Origin: an uncultured cyanobacterium
Lineage (GTDB): Bacteria > Cyanobacteriota > Cyanobacteriia > Cyanobacteriales > Nostocaceae
Direction: 5' to 3'
DNA: 64,000 nucleotides
NCBI GenBank assembly: GCA_903848645.1
Contig: CAINGU010000042.1
Coordinates: 36,978-100,977 of the forward strand
How positions within the stretch are numbered: the stretch's first letter is position 1; each line of letters starts with the position of its first letter. The translations under genes were made by a program, and so were the position numbers. Shown here piece by piece: positions 44,628 through 54,057 of the stretch. The notes under the pieces were generated by a model. That model had not been told where the DNA came from and did no database searches. It saw only the letters and a program-made list of their open reading frames with translations.

Positions 44628-45575
44628 ATGCACTTTATAATCACAGGAGGAGCAGGTTTTATCGGTTCTCATCTTACTGATGAATTATTATTAACAGGAC
44701 ATCAGGTAACAGTTGTTGATAATTTAATGACTGGGTTTCGTCATAACCTACCAGAAAATTCTCATCTTCAACTTGTCGAGAAAGATATTTGTGAATGTCA
44801 ACCCCAAGATTTTAATAAACCTATTGATGGTATTTTTCATTTAGCAGCCGCAAGTTCGGTACAACAATCTTGGCTAAATCCTTTGGAAACCCATCATCAC
44901 AATCTTTCCTCAACAATGGCTGTTATTCAACTTTGTCAGGCTTTAGGAGTTCCGCGTTTAGTTTTTACCAGTTCAGCAGCAGTTTATGGAAATCCGACTC
45001 AATTACCTTTAGGAGAAACTCACCCCACAAATCCGATTTCACCCTATGGTTTACATAAGTTAATGGGAGAGCAATATACTGGTTTTTTTGCCAAAAATTA
45101 CGGATTTTCGGCAGTGAACTTACGGTTATTTAATGTTTTTGGCGATCGCCAATCTCCCAAATCACCTTATTCTGGAGTAATTTCTCTATTTGCATCAGCT
45201 ATACAACAAGAAATACCAATTAAAATCTATGGAGATGGCACACAAACGCGAGATTTTATTTATGTGAAAGATGTAGTTAATGCTTTAATTCAAGCAGTGA
45301 AAACTCCCTTACCTGTTGGCGATTCTCTGACTTGTAATATTGGACGGGGAAAAGGAATTTCTTTACTGGAAGTTTTAGCAATTTTGCAAGAGTATTATCC
45401 CCAAAGAAAAGTACCGATAGAATTTGCACCAATGCGACAAGGAGATATTCAGCATTCTTGGGCGAATATTGACAATGCTAGGTCAATTTTGGGATTTTAT
45501 CCGCCAGAAGATATCAAATATGGTTTATCTAGCTACTTAACTAATCTCAATCTTTATCGAAACTTACTCAATTAG
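44628..45575 (+). CDS. NAD-dependent sugar epimerase/dehydratase
   Basis: The 315-residue SDR protein starts MHFIITGGAGFIGSHLTDEL (GxxGxxG) and has VVDNLMTGFRHNL, the catalytic SSAAVYG (S near residue 118) and YGLHKLMGE (YxxxK, near 142-146), then NVFGDRQSP and RDFIYVKDVV. This is the extended UDP-sugar epimerase group; the exact substrate (UDP-glucose, UDP-glucuronate or others) is not decided. It starts one base after the stop of the FAD gene, so the two are in one operon. Confidence 0.9.
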   Translation: MHFIITGGAGFIGSHLTDELLLTGHQVTVVDNLMTGFRHNLPENSHLQLVEKDICECQPQDFNKPIDGIFHLAAASSVQQSWLNPLETHHHNLSSTMAVIQLCQALGVPRLVFTSSAAVYGNPTQLPLGETHPTNPISPYGLHKLMGEQYTGFFAKNYGFSAVNLRLFNVFGDRQSPKSPYSGVISLFASAIQQEIPIKIYGDGTQTRDFIYVKDVVNALIQAVKTPLPVGDSLTCNIGRGKGISLLEVLAILQEYYPQRKVPIEFAPMRQGDIQHSWANIDNARSILGFYPPEDIKYGLSSYLTNLNLYRNLLN

Positions 45576-45648
45576 CCTAACCACAAAAATTTTCAGACAA
45601 AAAATAAGAGAAAATGCCTGAATTACCTAAAATAAGTAACTTCAGTTT

Positions 45649-46566
45649 ATGCTAGAAACCCAGACTTTATTCTCCATCATTATTCCTACTTACAATCGTC
45701 CACAGCCATTAACAAATTGCTTACAATCTATAATTAATCTAGATTATTCTCATAACCGCTTTGAGGTAATAGTAGTGGATGATGGTAGTAAAATCTCTTT
45801 AGATGCTGTGGTTAAACCGTTTCAAAGTCAGCTAAATCTAACCTTAATTTCCCAAACTAACGCCGGTCCAGCAAGTGCTAGAAATACAGGTGCAAAGCAA
45901 GCACAAGGACAATTCTTAGCATTTATAGATGACGATTGTACACCTGCAAATAATTGGTTGCAAGTTTTAGAGAGTTATTTAATTGCTCATCCAAATGATT
46001 TAATTGGTGGCTATACCGTCAATGCACTTTCTGAAAATATTTATGCTACTGCTAGTCAGACATTGCTAGATTATGTTTATATTAGTTATAATGCCAACCC
46101 AGAAAAATCTATCTTTTTCGCTTCTAATAACATAGCTATATCAAAAAAAGTTTTTCTAGAAATTGGTGGGTTTAACATACTATTTTCCATAGCTTCAGAA
46201 GATCGGGAATTTTGCGATCGCCTATTATCTCATAATTATAAGATGAGGTACGCTCAAGAAGCAATAGTATATCATGCTCATCATTTGACCTTAAAAACCT
46301 TTTACCGACAACATTTTAATTATGGACGTGGTGCATTTCTGTTTCACAAAACCTACTCCCAACGACATCCCCGGCAAAAAAGTATTCAGCCTTGGTCATT
46401 TTACCTTAAACTATTAACCTATCCTTTAACAAAACAATATTCTCAACCGGCTGTCCTCCTTAGTTTTATGATTTTGCTATCTCAAATTGCTACAACATTT
46501 GGTATGGTTACAGAAAAGCTATTATCTCAAAATATATTTAACTCACAACAAATAAACAATGGTTAA
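45649..46566 (+). CDS. Family 2 glycosyltransferase
   Basis: The 305-residue protein shows FSIIIPTYNRPQPLTNCLQS, VIVVDDGSK, NAGPASARNTGAKQAQGQFL and AFIDDDC (the DxD site near residue 90). The text SEDREFCDRLL near 180 supplies the ED acceptor-side motif. A hydrophobic segment near 264-284 (PAVLLSFMILLSQIATTFGM) probably anchors it. Its end overlaps the ABC exporter gene by 8 bases, which links sugar transfer to export. Confidence 0.9.
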   Translation: MLETQTLFSIIIPTYNRPQPLTNCLQSIINLDYSHNRFEVIVVDDGSKISLDAVVKPFQSQLNLTLISQTNAGPASARNTGAKQAQGQFLAFIDDDCTPANNWLQVLESYLIAHPNDLIGGYTVNALSENIYATASQTLLDYVYISYNANPEKSIFFASNNIAISKKVFLEIGGFNILFSIASEDREFCDRLLSHNYKMRYAQEAIVYHAHHLTLKTFYRQHFNYGRGAFLFHKTYSQRHPRQKSIQPWSFYLKLLTYPLTKQYSQPAVLLSFMILLSQIATTFGMVTEKLLSQNIFNSQQINNG

Positions 46567-48349
46567 CTTAATCAAAATTCTTAAAACCATATTTCCTCTA
46601 ATTCAGATTTATCCTTGGGGTATTCCAACAATCGTGATTTTAGGCATTTTGGCTTCTCTATCTGAAGGAATAGGAATTAGTTTATTAATTCCATTTTTGC
46701 AAAACCTACAATCAGGAAATTCTCTAATAATTAACAATCCAATTATTCAAAATATTGACCAATACCTGATTAATTTTCAACCGCAACAAAGAGTTTTATT
46801 GCTTACATCATCAATCTTAGTAGCAATTCTAATTAAAGCGGTTTTATCTTATATTTATACTGCACTTTGTTCATGGTTACAATATTCTACTCTCCATCGG
46901 TTACGCACCGCAGTATACAAACAATTAATTACAGTTAGTCAAAGCTTTTGGGATACTAATAAAAGTGGTGAACTTTTAAACTTAATTGCCCAAGAAACAT
47001 ACTACTCAAGTCAAGCATTAAGTTTTGTAATCTGGGTAATTATCAATCTTTCCATGATTGGTATTTTCGGTTTATTATTACTGTTAATTTCATGGAGATT
47101 AACGTTATTAGTAACATTGGCATTTTTACTAATTTCCGTATTAATCCGCACTTTGACATCGAAAACACAAGCATTGGGAAGAAAATATCAACAAGCAAAT
47201 ATTTATTTGAGTAACCTGACATTAGAAAACTTTACTGGAATTAAAACCATTCGGGCATTTGGTAAAGAAAGCTACGAAGAAAACCGTTATTTCCAGGCTT
47301 CTAAAAAATCTTGTGATACGGGCATAAATGTAGCCAGGCAATCAGTAATTGTTGATCCTGTTGCTGAAGGATTATCAGTAGCAATATTAATGTGCGTGAT
47401 GTTGATTGCCTTTTACACTCAAGTTACTCTTCCTGTAATTATCACCTTTATTTTTATGCTTTATCGCTTGCAGCCACAAGTCCAAAAACTTAATAGTAAC
47501 TTAACTCAAGTAATTGCCTTGAGTAATTATGTTAAATCGGTATTTTTATTGCTAGAACGTGAAGATAAACCTTATGTTATTTCTGGGAATGTTAATTTTT
47601 ATGAATTGAGGAAAGGTATTACTTTTGATGCTGTAAATTTTTTATATCCTGCTGAAAATAAACCAGCTTTAGAAAATATTTCTCTGTTTATTCCCAAAGG
47701 GAAAACTACTGCTTTAGTTGGCTATTCAGGGGCAGGTAAATCAACTATTATTAATTTGATTTTCCGTTTTTATGATGTGACATCAGGAGAGATTTATATT
47801 GATGAATATCCCATCAAAGAACTTGATTTAGCTACATGGCGCAGTAATATGGCTTTAGTTAGTCAAGATGTACATATTTTCAGTTCTACAGTTAAAGAAA
47901 ATATTGCCTATGGTCGTCCAGATGCTACAGAAACAGAAATTATATCAGCAGCAAAACAAGCTCATGCCCATGAATTTATCTGTGAACTTGCTCAAGGATA
48001 TGATACATTTGTCGGTGATAGAGGAGTTAAACTTTCAGGAGGACAAAGACAAAGGATTTCTATTGCGAGAGCTATTTTATGTAATCCTGAAATTTTAATT
48101 TTAGATGAAGCCACAAATGCTCTTGATAATATTTCTGAAAAATTGATTCAAGATGCAATTAATCTCCTGAGTCAAAATCGAACTATGATTGTTATTGCTC
48201 ATCGCTTATCAACTATTAAAGATGCTGACCAAATAATTGTTTTAAAACAAGGTAGAGTGCAAGAAAATGGTTCTTTTAGTGATCTGATGGACAAACAAAC
48301 TGAATTTAATCAACTCTATCAGTTGGACTACCAAGGAAAAGAAAATTAG
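46559..48349 (+). CDS. ABC exporter (fused membrane and ATPase domains)
   Basis: The 596-residue half-transporter has a membrane domain with about six helices (residues 20-300, for example IVILGILASLSEGIGISLLI) and an ATPase domain with Walker A GYSGAGKSTI near 388, Q-loop ALVSQDVHIF, the signature LSGGQRQRISIARA near 492 and Walker B ILILDEATNALD. It works as a dimer and by context exports a lipid-linked sugar or glycolipid, like MsbA. Heterocyst HepA is also of this type, but I cannot decide orthology by eye. Confidence 0.92.
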   Translation: MVNLIKILKTIFPLIQIYPWGIPTIVILGILASLSEGIGISLLIPFLQNLQSGNSLIINNPIIQNIDQYLINFQPQQRVLLLTSSILVAILIKAVLSYIYTALCSWLQYSTLHRLRTAVYKQLITVSQSFWDTNKSGELLNLIAQETYYSSQALSFVIWVIINLSMIGIFGLLLLLISWRLTLLVTLAFLLISVLIRTLTSKTQALGRKYQQANIYLSNLTLENFTGIKTIRAFGKESYEENRYFQASKKSCDTGINVARQSVIVDPVAEGLSVAILMCVMLIAFYTQVTLPVIITFIFMLYRLQPQVQKLNSNLTQVIALSNYVKSVFLLLEREDKPYVISGNVNFYELRKGITFDAVNFLYPAENKPALENISLFIPKGKTTALVGYSGAGKSTIINLIFRFYDVTSGEIYIDEYPIKELDLATWRSNMALVSQDVHIFSSTVKENIAYGRPDATETEIISAAKQAHAHEFICELAQGYDTFVGDRGVKLSGGQRQRISIARAILCNPEILILDEATNALDNISEKLIQDAINLLSQNRTMIVIAHRLSTIKDADQIIVLKQGRVQENGSFSDLMDKQTEFNQLYQLDYQGKEN

Positions 48350-48377
48350 ACTACTACTAAACAGGAGCTTAATAACA

Positions 48378-49421
48378 ATGACTATAGTAAGACTACTTAA
48401 AGCACGGAGAGATGTAAATATAATAGATCAAACTCCTAATAGTTTGGGGATTTGGAAAAATATTCAATTCACATTAGAATCAACTAAAGAATGTGATTAT
48501 GTTGTGGTTTTTAATTGTATAACCAAAGATATTATAGTCAATAGTCATGGTGATAATATTTGGGCAATCATCCAAGAACCACCAGATGAAAGGTTTGACT
48601 ACTATTACAAACACGCGAAGCGATATTCAAGAATATACACTCCAGATATTAATAGGAAAGGAAATAGATATATTCATAGTCATGGAGCAATAGGTTGGTG
48701 GATTGGCAAAGACTATAATTTTCTCACTAATGCTGAAATACCGAAAAAGAATTTAACTATTTCTTGGTTGACTAATGCAGACACATCGATAGAAGGTCAA
48801 ATAGAGCGGCTTAATTTTTGGAATTATATTCAAACTACAAATTTAGATATAGAATTTTTTGGTAGAGGTTTTCCACCACCAGTGAAACCAATTGAAGTTA
48901 AATGGGATGGAGTCGCTCCCTATAAATATACGTTAGCAATTGAGAACTATAGCGGTCTTTATTATTGGTCTGAAAAAATAGCTGATGCTTTTTTAGGTTA
49001 TACTATGCCCATCTACTACGGTTGTACTAATATTAGTGATTATTTTCCTAAAGAGTCCTTTGTCTGGATTGATATTAATCAGCCAGAAGAAGCCGTAGAA
49101 ATTATTAGAGAAACCATTAACAATGATCTCTGGCTTCGCAATCGGGATGCGGTGATCTATGCTAGGGAATTAGTGCTGAACAAATATAATATATTTGCTT
49201 TTCTGGCTGAGGTAATTATAGAAGATCAACAAAAAAATGAATTAAGCGTCAAAGTTCCAAAAGAATGTATAAATTTAAAGAGTGATCTGCCCATGTCGCT
49301 CCGCTATCAAAACTTAACTAATTTTGTGAATATACTGAAAGTACTCGGCAGAAAGATTTTACCTACTTCATTGCGCGATTGGTTATGGGATAAAATTTTA
49401 AAATATTATTTTTATTCTTAA
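48378..49421 (+). CDS. Family 10 glycosyltransferase (fucosyltransferase-like)
   Basis: The C-terminal half has the GT10 pattern: YKYTLAIENYSGLYYWSEKI (residues about 193-212, nucleotide-sugar site), then FLGYTMPIYYGCTNISDYFP followed by ESFVWIDI. In known members this site holds GDP-fucose. The N-terminal part is variable, as expected for the acceptor side. It is 347 residues long and lies 28 bases after the ABC gene, preceded by acaggagct as ribosome-binding site. The donor could also be another GDP- or UDP-sugar. Confidence 0.85.
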   Translation: MTIVRLLKARRDVNIIDQTPNSLGIWKNIQFTLESTKECDYVVVFNCITKDIIVNSHGDNIWAIIQEPPDERFDYYYKHAKRYSRIYTPDINRKGNRYIHSHGAIGWWIGKDYNFLTNAEIPKKNLTISWLTNADTSIEGQIERLNFWNYIQTTNLDIEFFGRGFPPPVKPIEVKWDGVAPYKYTLAIENYSGLYYWSEKIADAFLGYTMPIYYGCTNISDYFPKESFVWIDINQPEEAVEIIRETINNDLWLRNRDAVIYARELVLNKYNIFAFLAEVIIEDQQKNELSVKVPKECINLKSDLPMSLRYQNLTNFVNILKVLGRKILPTSLRDWLWDKILKYYFYS

Positions 49422-49490
49422 ATTCCTAAAAAGGATATCGTTTATTTGATATTTTTTGTTAGCACTTAAATCTTAGTATTTTGTATAATC

Positions 49491-50456
49491 ATGAATCAAC
49501 ATTCTTTAGTTTCCTGTATTATGATCTTCCTAAATGGTGAAAAATTTATTGAGGAAGCTATTAAAAGTATATTTTCCCAGACCTATCCTAACTGGGAATT
49601 ACTACTAGTTGATGATGGCTCAACAGATAACAGCACGATTATAGCCTTAGAATATGCTCAAAAATATCCAGAAAAAGTCCGCTATCTTGAACATGAAAAT
49701 CATCAAAATCGAGGAATGAGTGCTTCCCGTAACTATGGAATTGATTATGTTAAGGGTGAGTATATTGCTTTTTTAGATGCTGATGATGTGTGGTTGTCTC
49801 ATAAACTAGAACAGCAAGTGGCAATTTTAGAGTCTCAACCAGAAGCGGCAATGGTTTATGGATGGGTAAAAATTTGGCATAGCTGGACAGGTAATTCAGA
49901 AGATAGTCAAAGAGATTATTTTTGTGAACTGGGAGTTTCCTCGAATACTCTGATACAACCTCCACAACTATTAATTAATGTTTTAAATGGTCATTATCAA
50001 GATCCTGTCCCTAGTAATGTAATAATTCGACAGAATGTGTTTGAAAAAGTTGGTCGCTTTGAAGAGAATTTTCGAGCATGGGGGGAGGATAAAGTTTTTT
50101 TTGCCAAAGTACAATTGAACTTACCAGTATTTGTGTCCGATCAGCACTGGACTAAATATCGCCAACACCCAGATTCTTGCTGTTATCTCGTTTCAAGAAA
50201 TAAGCATCCCATTCCAGGAGGATTTAAATTTTTTCTTGATTGGCTAGAGCAGTATTTAGTTGATCAGGATATGAATAATACAAAAATTTGGAGGGTATTA
50301 CAAATAAGAAAAAGCAATTTTTTTCACAGTTATCCTATTGCCTATGGTTTCTGGGTGAAGTTTTTAAATTTTTTGATGTTGATGGGACGACAAATATTAC
50401 CTGCGAATTTTCGTCATTGGTTATGGTTAAATATCGGTATGAAATTGTATCGTTAA
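49491..50456 (+). CDS. Family 2 glycosyltransferase, tandem copy 1
   Basis: The 321-residue protein has VSCIMIFLNGEKFIEEAIKS, LLLVDDGSTDNST, HQNRGMSASRNYGIDYVKGE and AFLDADDVW (DxD near residue 97). A C-terminal hydrophobic-basic segment (FRHWLWLNIGMKLYR) may touch the membrane. It is closely related to the next gene (50530-51534) over nearly its whole length, a tandem duplication that has diverged, with different acceptor-side text. Sugar specificity is unknown. Confidence 0.9.
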   Translation: MNQHSLVSCIMIFLNGEKFIEEAIKSIFSQTYPNWELLLVDDGSTDNSTIIALEYAQKYPEKVRYLEHENHQNRGMSASRNYGIDYVKGEYIAFLDADDVWLSHKLEQQVAILESQPEAAMVYGWVKIWHSWTGNSEDSQRDYFCELGVSSNTLIQPPQLLINVLNGHYQDPVPSNVIIRQNVFEKVGRFEENFRAWGEDKVFFAKVQLNLPVFVSDQHWTKYRQHPDSCCYLVSRNKHPIPGGFKFFLDWLEQYLVDQDMNNTKIWRVLQIRKSNFFHSYPIAYGFWVKFLNFLMLMGRQILPANFRHWLWLNIGMKLYR

Positions 50457-50529
50457 ACAAAATACATCAAAGATTAATTACAACTTGACAAGAGTTACAC
50501 TTACTAAATATCCTAAATATCAGTTAATT

Positions 50530-51534
50530 ATGAATGAGCAACCTTTAGTTTCTGCAATTATTATCTTCCTGAATACAGAGAAATTCATTAGAGAAGCGAT
50601 AGAAAGTGTCTTCGCACAAACTTATGAAAACTGGGAACTATTACTAGTAGATGATGGCTCAACAGATAATAGTACGGCGATCGCTTTAGAATATGTTCAG
50701 AAATATCCAGAAAAAGTCCGTTATCTCGACCACGAAAACCATCAAAATCGGGGTACAAGTATTTCTCGTAACTTGGGTATTGAACATACTCAAGGTGAAT
50801 ATATTGCTTTTTTAGATGCTGATGATATTTGGCTGTCTCACAAACTAGAACAGCAAGTTAAGATTTTACAATTTTATCCAGAAGCAGCAATGGTTTATGG
50901 ACGGATGCAATTTTGGTTTAGTTGGACGGGAAACCCTGAAGATAGTCAACGTGACTACTTTGAGGAGCTAGGATTTCCGCCAAATACCTTGGTAGAACCT
51001 CCAAAACTATTGATTAATTTAATACAACAAAAGTACCAACAATTTGGTACACCTAATGTAATGATTCGGAGAGCAATCTTGGAAAAAATTGGTGGCTTTG
51101 AAGAAAGTTTCCGAGTCTGGGGAGAAGACTACATCTTTTTTATCAAAGTCGCCTTAAACGCACCGATATTTGTTTCAGGAGAGTGCTGGATTAAATATCG
51201 AAAACACGAAGGTTCATGTACTTATTTTATTAGCCAAAATAGAAAAAAGTTTTTTAGGCAACAGCAAAAACAGTTTAACAAATATATAGATTGGCTTGAC
51301 TGGGTAGAACATTATTTGTTAAATCAGGGTGTGAATAATGTAGAAGTCTGGAAAGCGTTACGAGGAATGAAACTTGTTTATCACAATCCAATTGTATTCT
51401 TTTTCTCGCGTGGTTATATAGAGTTATTAATACCGATAGGTCGGCGTACCTTGCCTGTTAAATTTCGCCATTGGTTATGGATACATTTAGTTAGCAAGTT
51501 GTATCACGTTAAAATTGAAAAATCAAATCGGTAA
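50530..51534 (+). CDS. Family 2 glycosyltransferase, tandem copy 2
   Basis: I chose ATG 50530 (MNEQPLVSAIIIFLNTEKF) because it aligns exactly with the start of copy 1; the upstream TTG at 50485 would add 15 unrelated residues. The 334-residue protein keeps LLLVDDGSTDNST and AFLDADDIW. It differs from copy 1 mainly in the central acceptor part and has an insertion near residue 250 (RKKFFRQQQKQFN). The next gene starts 1 base after its stop. Confidence 0.88.
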   Translation: MNEQPLVSAIIIFLNTEKFIREAIESVFAQTYENWELLLVDDGSTDNSTAIALEYVQKYPEKVRYLDHENHQNRGTSISRNLGIEHTQGEYIAFLDADDIWLSHKLEQQVKILQFYPEAAMVYGRMQFWFSWTGNPEDSQRDYFEELGFPPNTLVEPPKLLINLIQQKYQQFGTPNVMIRRAILEKIGGFEESFRVWGEDYIFFIKVALNAPIFVSGECWIKYRKHEGSCTYFISQNRKKFFRQQQKQFNKYIDWLDWVEHYLLNQGVNNVEVWKALRGMKLVYHNPIVFFFSRGYIELLIPIGRRTLPVKFRHWLWIHLVSKLYHVKIEKSNR

Positions 51535-51535
51535 A

Positions 51536-52675
51536 ATGTCAAACTATAACCCTGATATTGCTTTTTTTATCCATTCCCTCGATTCTGGTGGAGTTGAAAG
51601 AAATACCATCAATCTAATCCAATACTTTGTTAAAATGGGCTTGAAAGTTGATTTGTTGCTCCGAATTGTGCAAGGGGAAGGTGCAGGGGTATATTTATCG
51701 CAACTGCCACCGCAAGTCCGAATTATAGAATTAGGAAGTGGTTTTAAAGGACTATTCAAACTGATTAACTATCTAAAACAAGAAGAACCTCTGAATTTGT
51801 TTGCAGCTATGTATCCCATTAATGAGATGGCTATATTGGCAAAGTACCTCACCAAGTCATCTACCCGTATTGTGATATCTGTTCATGGCGTGCTTTCTTG
51901 TCAAGAATATGTTGTTCAGTTTCCGTGGCCTGTTCTAAGTAAAATTCATGCCCCTTGGGTAAGGTTATTAGCCCGATGGTTCTATCCTTGGGCGGATGAT
52001 ATTGTCATCGTTTCTCAGGCAGCAGCCAAGGATTTTGTGCAAGTAACTGGTATTCCTCTATCTCGGATTCAGGTAATTTATAACCCTGTTATCACCCCTG
52101 CACTCCTGGAAAAGTCAAAACATCCCCTAGATCATCCTTGGTTTCAGCAAGGAAAACCTCCAGTTATTTTAGCGGTGGGAAGATTACATCAGATCAAAGA
52201 TTTTTCCAATCTGATTCGAGCTTTTGCAATGGTCCGACAGGTACAACTCGCTAGATTGATGATTTTAGGAACTGGAACGGAGGAAAAGCGGCTACAATCT
52301 CTAATCTATGAGTTGGGTGTAGAACAGGACGTTGTCCTACAAGGTTTTGTCGATAATCCTTATGCTTATATAATTGCCTCATCTGTCGTAGTTTTATCTT
52401 CTCTTACTGAGGCTTTACCGACTGTTCTCATTGAAGCAATGGCTTTAGGTACGCCAGTTATATCCACAGACTGTCCTAGTGGACCGAGGGAAATTCTAGC
52501 CGATGGGAAGTATGGAGAGTTAGTGCCTGTTGGTGATAGCCAAGCAATTGCTGAGGCTATAAAACTGGTATTAGCAGGTAATATTAAATCTGTTGATGCT
52601 GCTTGGATTGAGCAATTTAGTATAGCAAAAGTGACTCAAAAATACCTTGATTTATTCAGTTTAATTCCGAACTAA
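51536..52675 (+). CDS. Family 4 (GT-B fold) glycosyltransferase
   Basis: I chose ATG 51536 (MSNYNPDIAFFIHSLDSGGV), one base after the preceding stop. The 379-residue protein has the early glycine loop LDSGGVERNT, KPPVILAVGRLHQIKDFSNL near residue 208 (donor-site start) and the E-x7-E motif TEALPTVLIEAMALGTPVIS near 296, then TDCPSGPREIL. This is the GT4 layout for retaining transferases using nucleotide sugars. It is the last rightward gene before a convergent pyruvyltransferase-like gene. Confidence 0.9.
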   Translation: MSNYNPDIAFFIHSLDSGGVERNTINLIQYFVKMGLKVDLLLRIVQGEGAGVYLSQLPPQVRIIELGSGFKGLFKLINYLKQEEPLNLFAAMYPINEMAILAKYLTKSSTRIVISVHGVLSCQEYVVQFPWPVLSKIHAPWVRLLARWFYPWADDIVIVSQAAAKDFVQVTGIPLSRIQVIYNPVITPALLEKSKHPLDHPWFQQGKPPVILAVGRLHQIKDFSNLIRAFAMVRQVQLARLMILGTGTEEKRLQSLIYELGVEQDVVLQGFVDNPYAYIIASSVVVLSSLTEALPTVLIEAMALGTPVISTDCPSGPREILADGKYGELVPVGDSQAIAEAIKLVLAGNIKSVDAAWIEQFSIAKVTQKYLDLFSLIPN

Positions 52676-53771
52676 AATTCAGAAGTTCTTCGGCTACAAT
52701 TTTGATCTTAGAACTATCTTTAACAAATTTGCAAAAGGGAATAGAGTAAGTCCAAGTATTATAAAATGCCTCATTTTTATGATAGCTATTGGGTAAAAAA
52801 ATATGAGGAATACCCATAAGGACACAAAGAATATGACCATGTAGGCGATTTGTAATAATTAAACGATATTGGTGAAATTGATAAATTCCTCGATGCATAT
52901 ACATCCAAGATCGCAAGTGTAGGAAAGGGTCATAAAAATTGTAGAATTTAGAGGAGTAGGGGTGAAAGCATTTCCAGATTTGCCGAGATATCCACTCCGT
53001 AGTAATAGTTGTCTCTTCCTGAAATCCTTTCCATTTACTATCAAAATTTTTGCTATCTCTCATGTTATTTTTCTGGAAATTCCAATCTTCTATAACTAGA
53101 TTGGGGATATTAATAGATTTAGGTGAAAAGAGAGGATTATATTCCTTGTCATCACGACAGTGATATAGAATAGGGTGCTTTCGGTGATAATTAAAGGATA
53201 AACCTGGCATTCCTGCCATTTGAAAGGCCATATCAGGTACGTTGAATACTTGGCAATTACGGAAATATTGAAGAGCAATTTCATAACTATAATTATCACG
53301 AACAAATAAAGTTAAATTAGGGTGAGCATTAAAAATAGTCGCAGTTTTGATTAAATTAGAAGGATCGGCAAAATAAATAGTCTGTGGTAGGATGATAATT
53401 TGACGGTCTTGATATCTAGATATAATGTACTCACGGAAGTTTTGGTGTTTATCCCAAATATCACCCAGATTACCTCCACCCTGCAAAAGGATAGGAGACT
53501 TACCGATTCGCTTTTCCATTTGTATCTCGGAAAAATTATCTGCACTTGTAGCGTAGTTTATTTTTGCTTTTAAAACATCAGTTAGATAAAAGACCTCACC
53601 TAACCAAATCAGATGATCACCAATATTAGGATAGTTGGGATAATCTAATAACGCGCATTGCTCAAATGCTTTTAATGATCCTAAAGCTTTATGTAGAATA
53701 TTTTTAAGCTGATATGGTGTAAAATTAGTCATATTTTCAGTTTTTAAGGAAAAAGTGTAATAATCAAGCAT
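52656..53771 (-). CDS. Polysaccharide pyruvyl transferase family protein
   Basis: The 371-residue protein (an alternative start is MTNF at 53732) has DYPNYPNIGDHLIWLGEVFY near residue 44, the ILLQGGGNLGDIWDKHQNFR motif near 93 and RLIITNRLHGHILCVLMGIP near 310, in the arrangement of CsaB/ExoV-type enzymes that add ketal pyruvate to glycans. It overlaps the end of the GT4 gene by 20 bases on the opposite strand. Some family members are plain sugar transferases. Confidence 0.85.
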   Translation of the reverse strand: MLDYYTFSLKTENMTNFTPYQLKNILHKALGSLKAFEQCALLDYPNYPNIGDHLIWLGEVFYLTDVLKAKINYATSADNFSEIQMEKRIGKSPILLQGGGNLGDIWDKHQNFREYIISRYQDRQIIILPQTIYFADPSNLIKTATIFNAHPNLTLFVRDNYSYEIALQYFRNCQVFNVPDMAFQMAGMPGLSFNYHRKHPILYHCRDDKEYNPLFSPKSINIPNLVIEDWNFQKNNMRDSKNFDSKWKGFQEETTITTEWISRQIWKCFHPYSSKFYNFYDPFLHLRSWMYMHRGIYQFHQYRLIITNRLHGHILCVLMGIPHIFLPNSYHKNEAFYNTWTYSIPFCKFVKDSSKIKIVAEELLNFSSELN

Positions 53772-54057
53772 AATAAATTATAGTCATAGTTATTATTTTG
53801 TACAACTGAAAATATAATTAGTTCTACCGCTCCCTTTATGATTTTTTTTTGGAAAAATATACCTGAAACCCTTACGCTGATTGAATTTTAGGTTTTAATA
53901 TGTCAAAAATAGGCGATAGGGAAGCGCTCCGCAGGAATCGCTTATTAATTTAGATCAAACCCATGTACGGCAATGGCTTTGGACACATAAAAGGGATGTT
54001 TGATCACAAGGGGAACGGTAGAAGCATATAATTTGATTACTAACAGTCAAAAAATTT

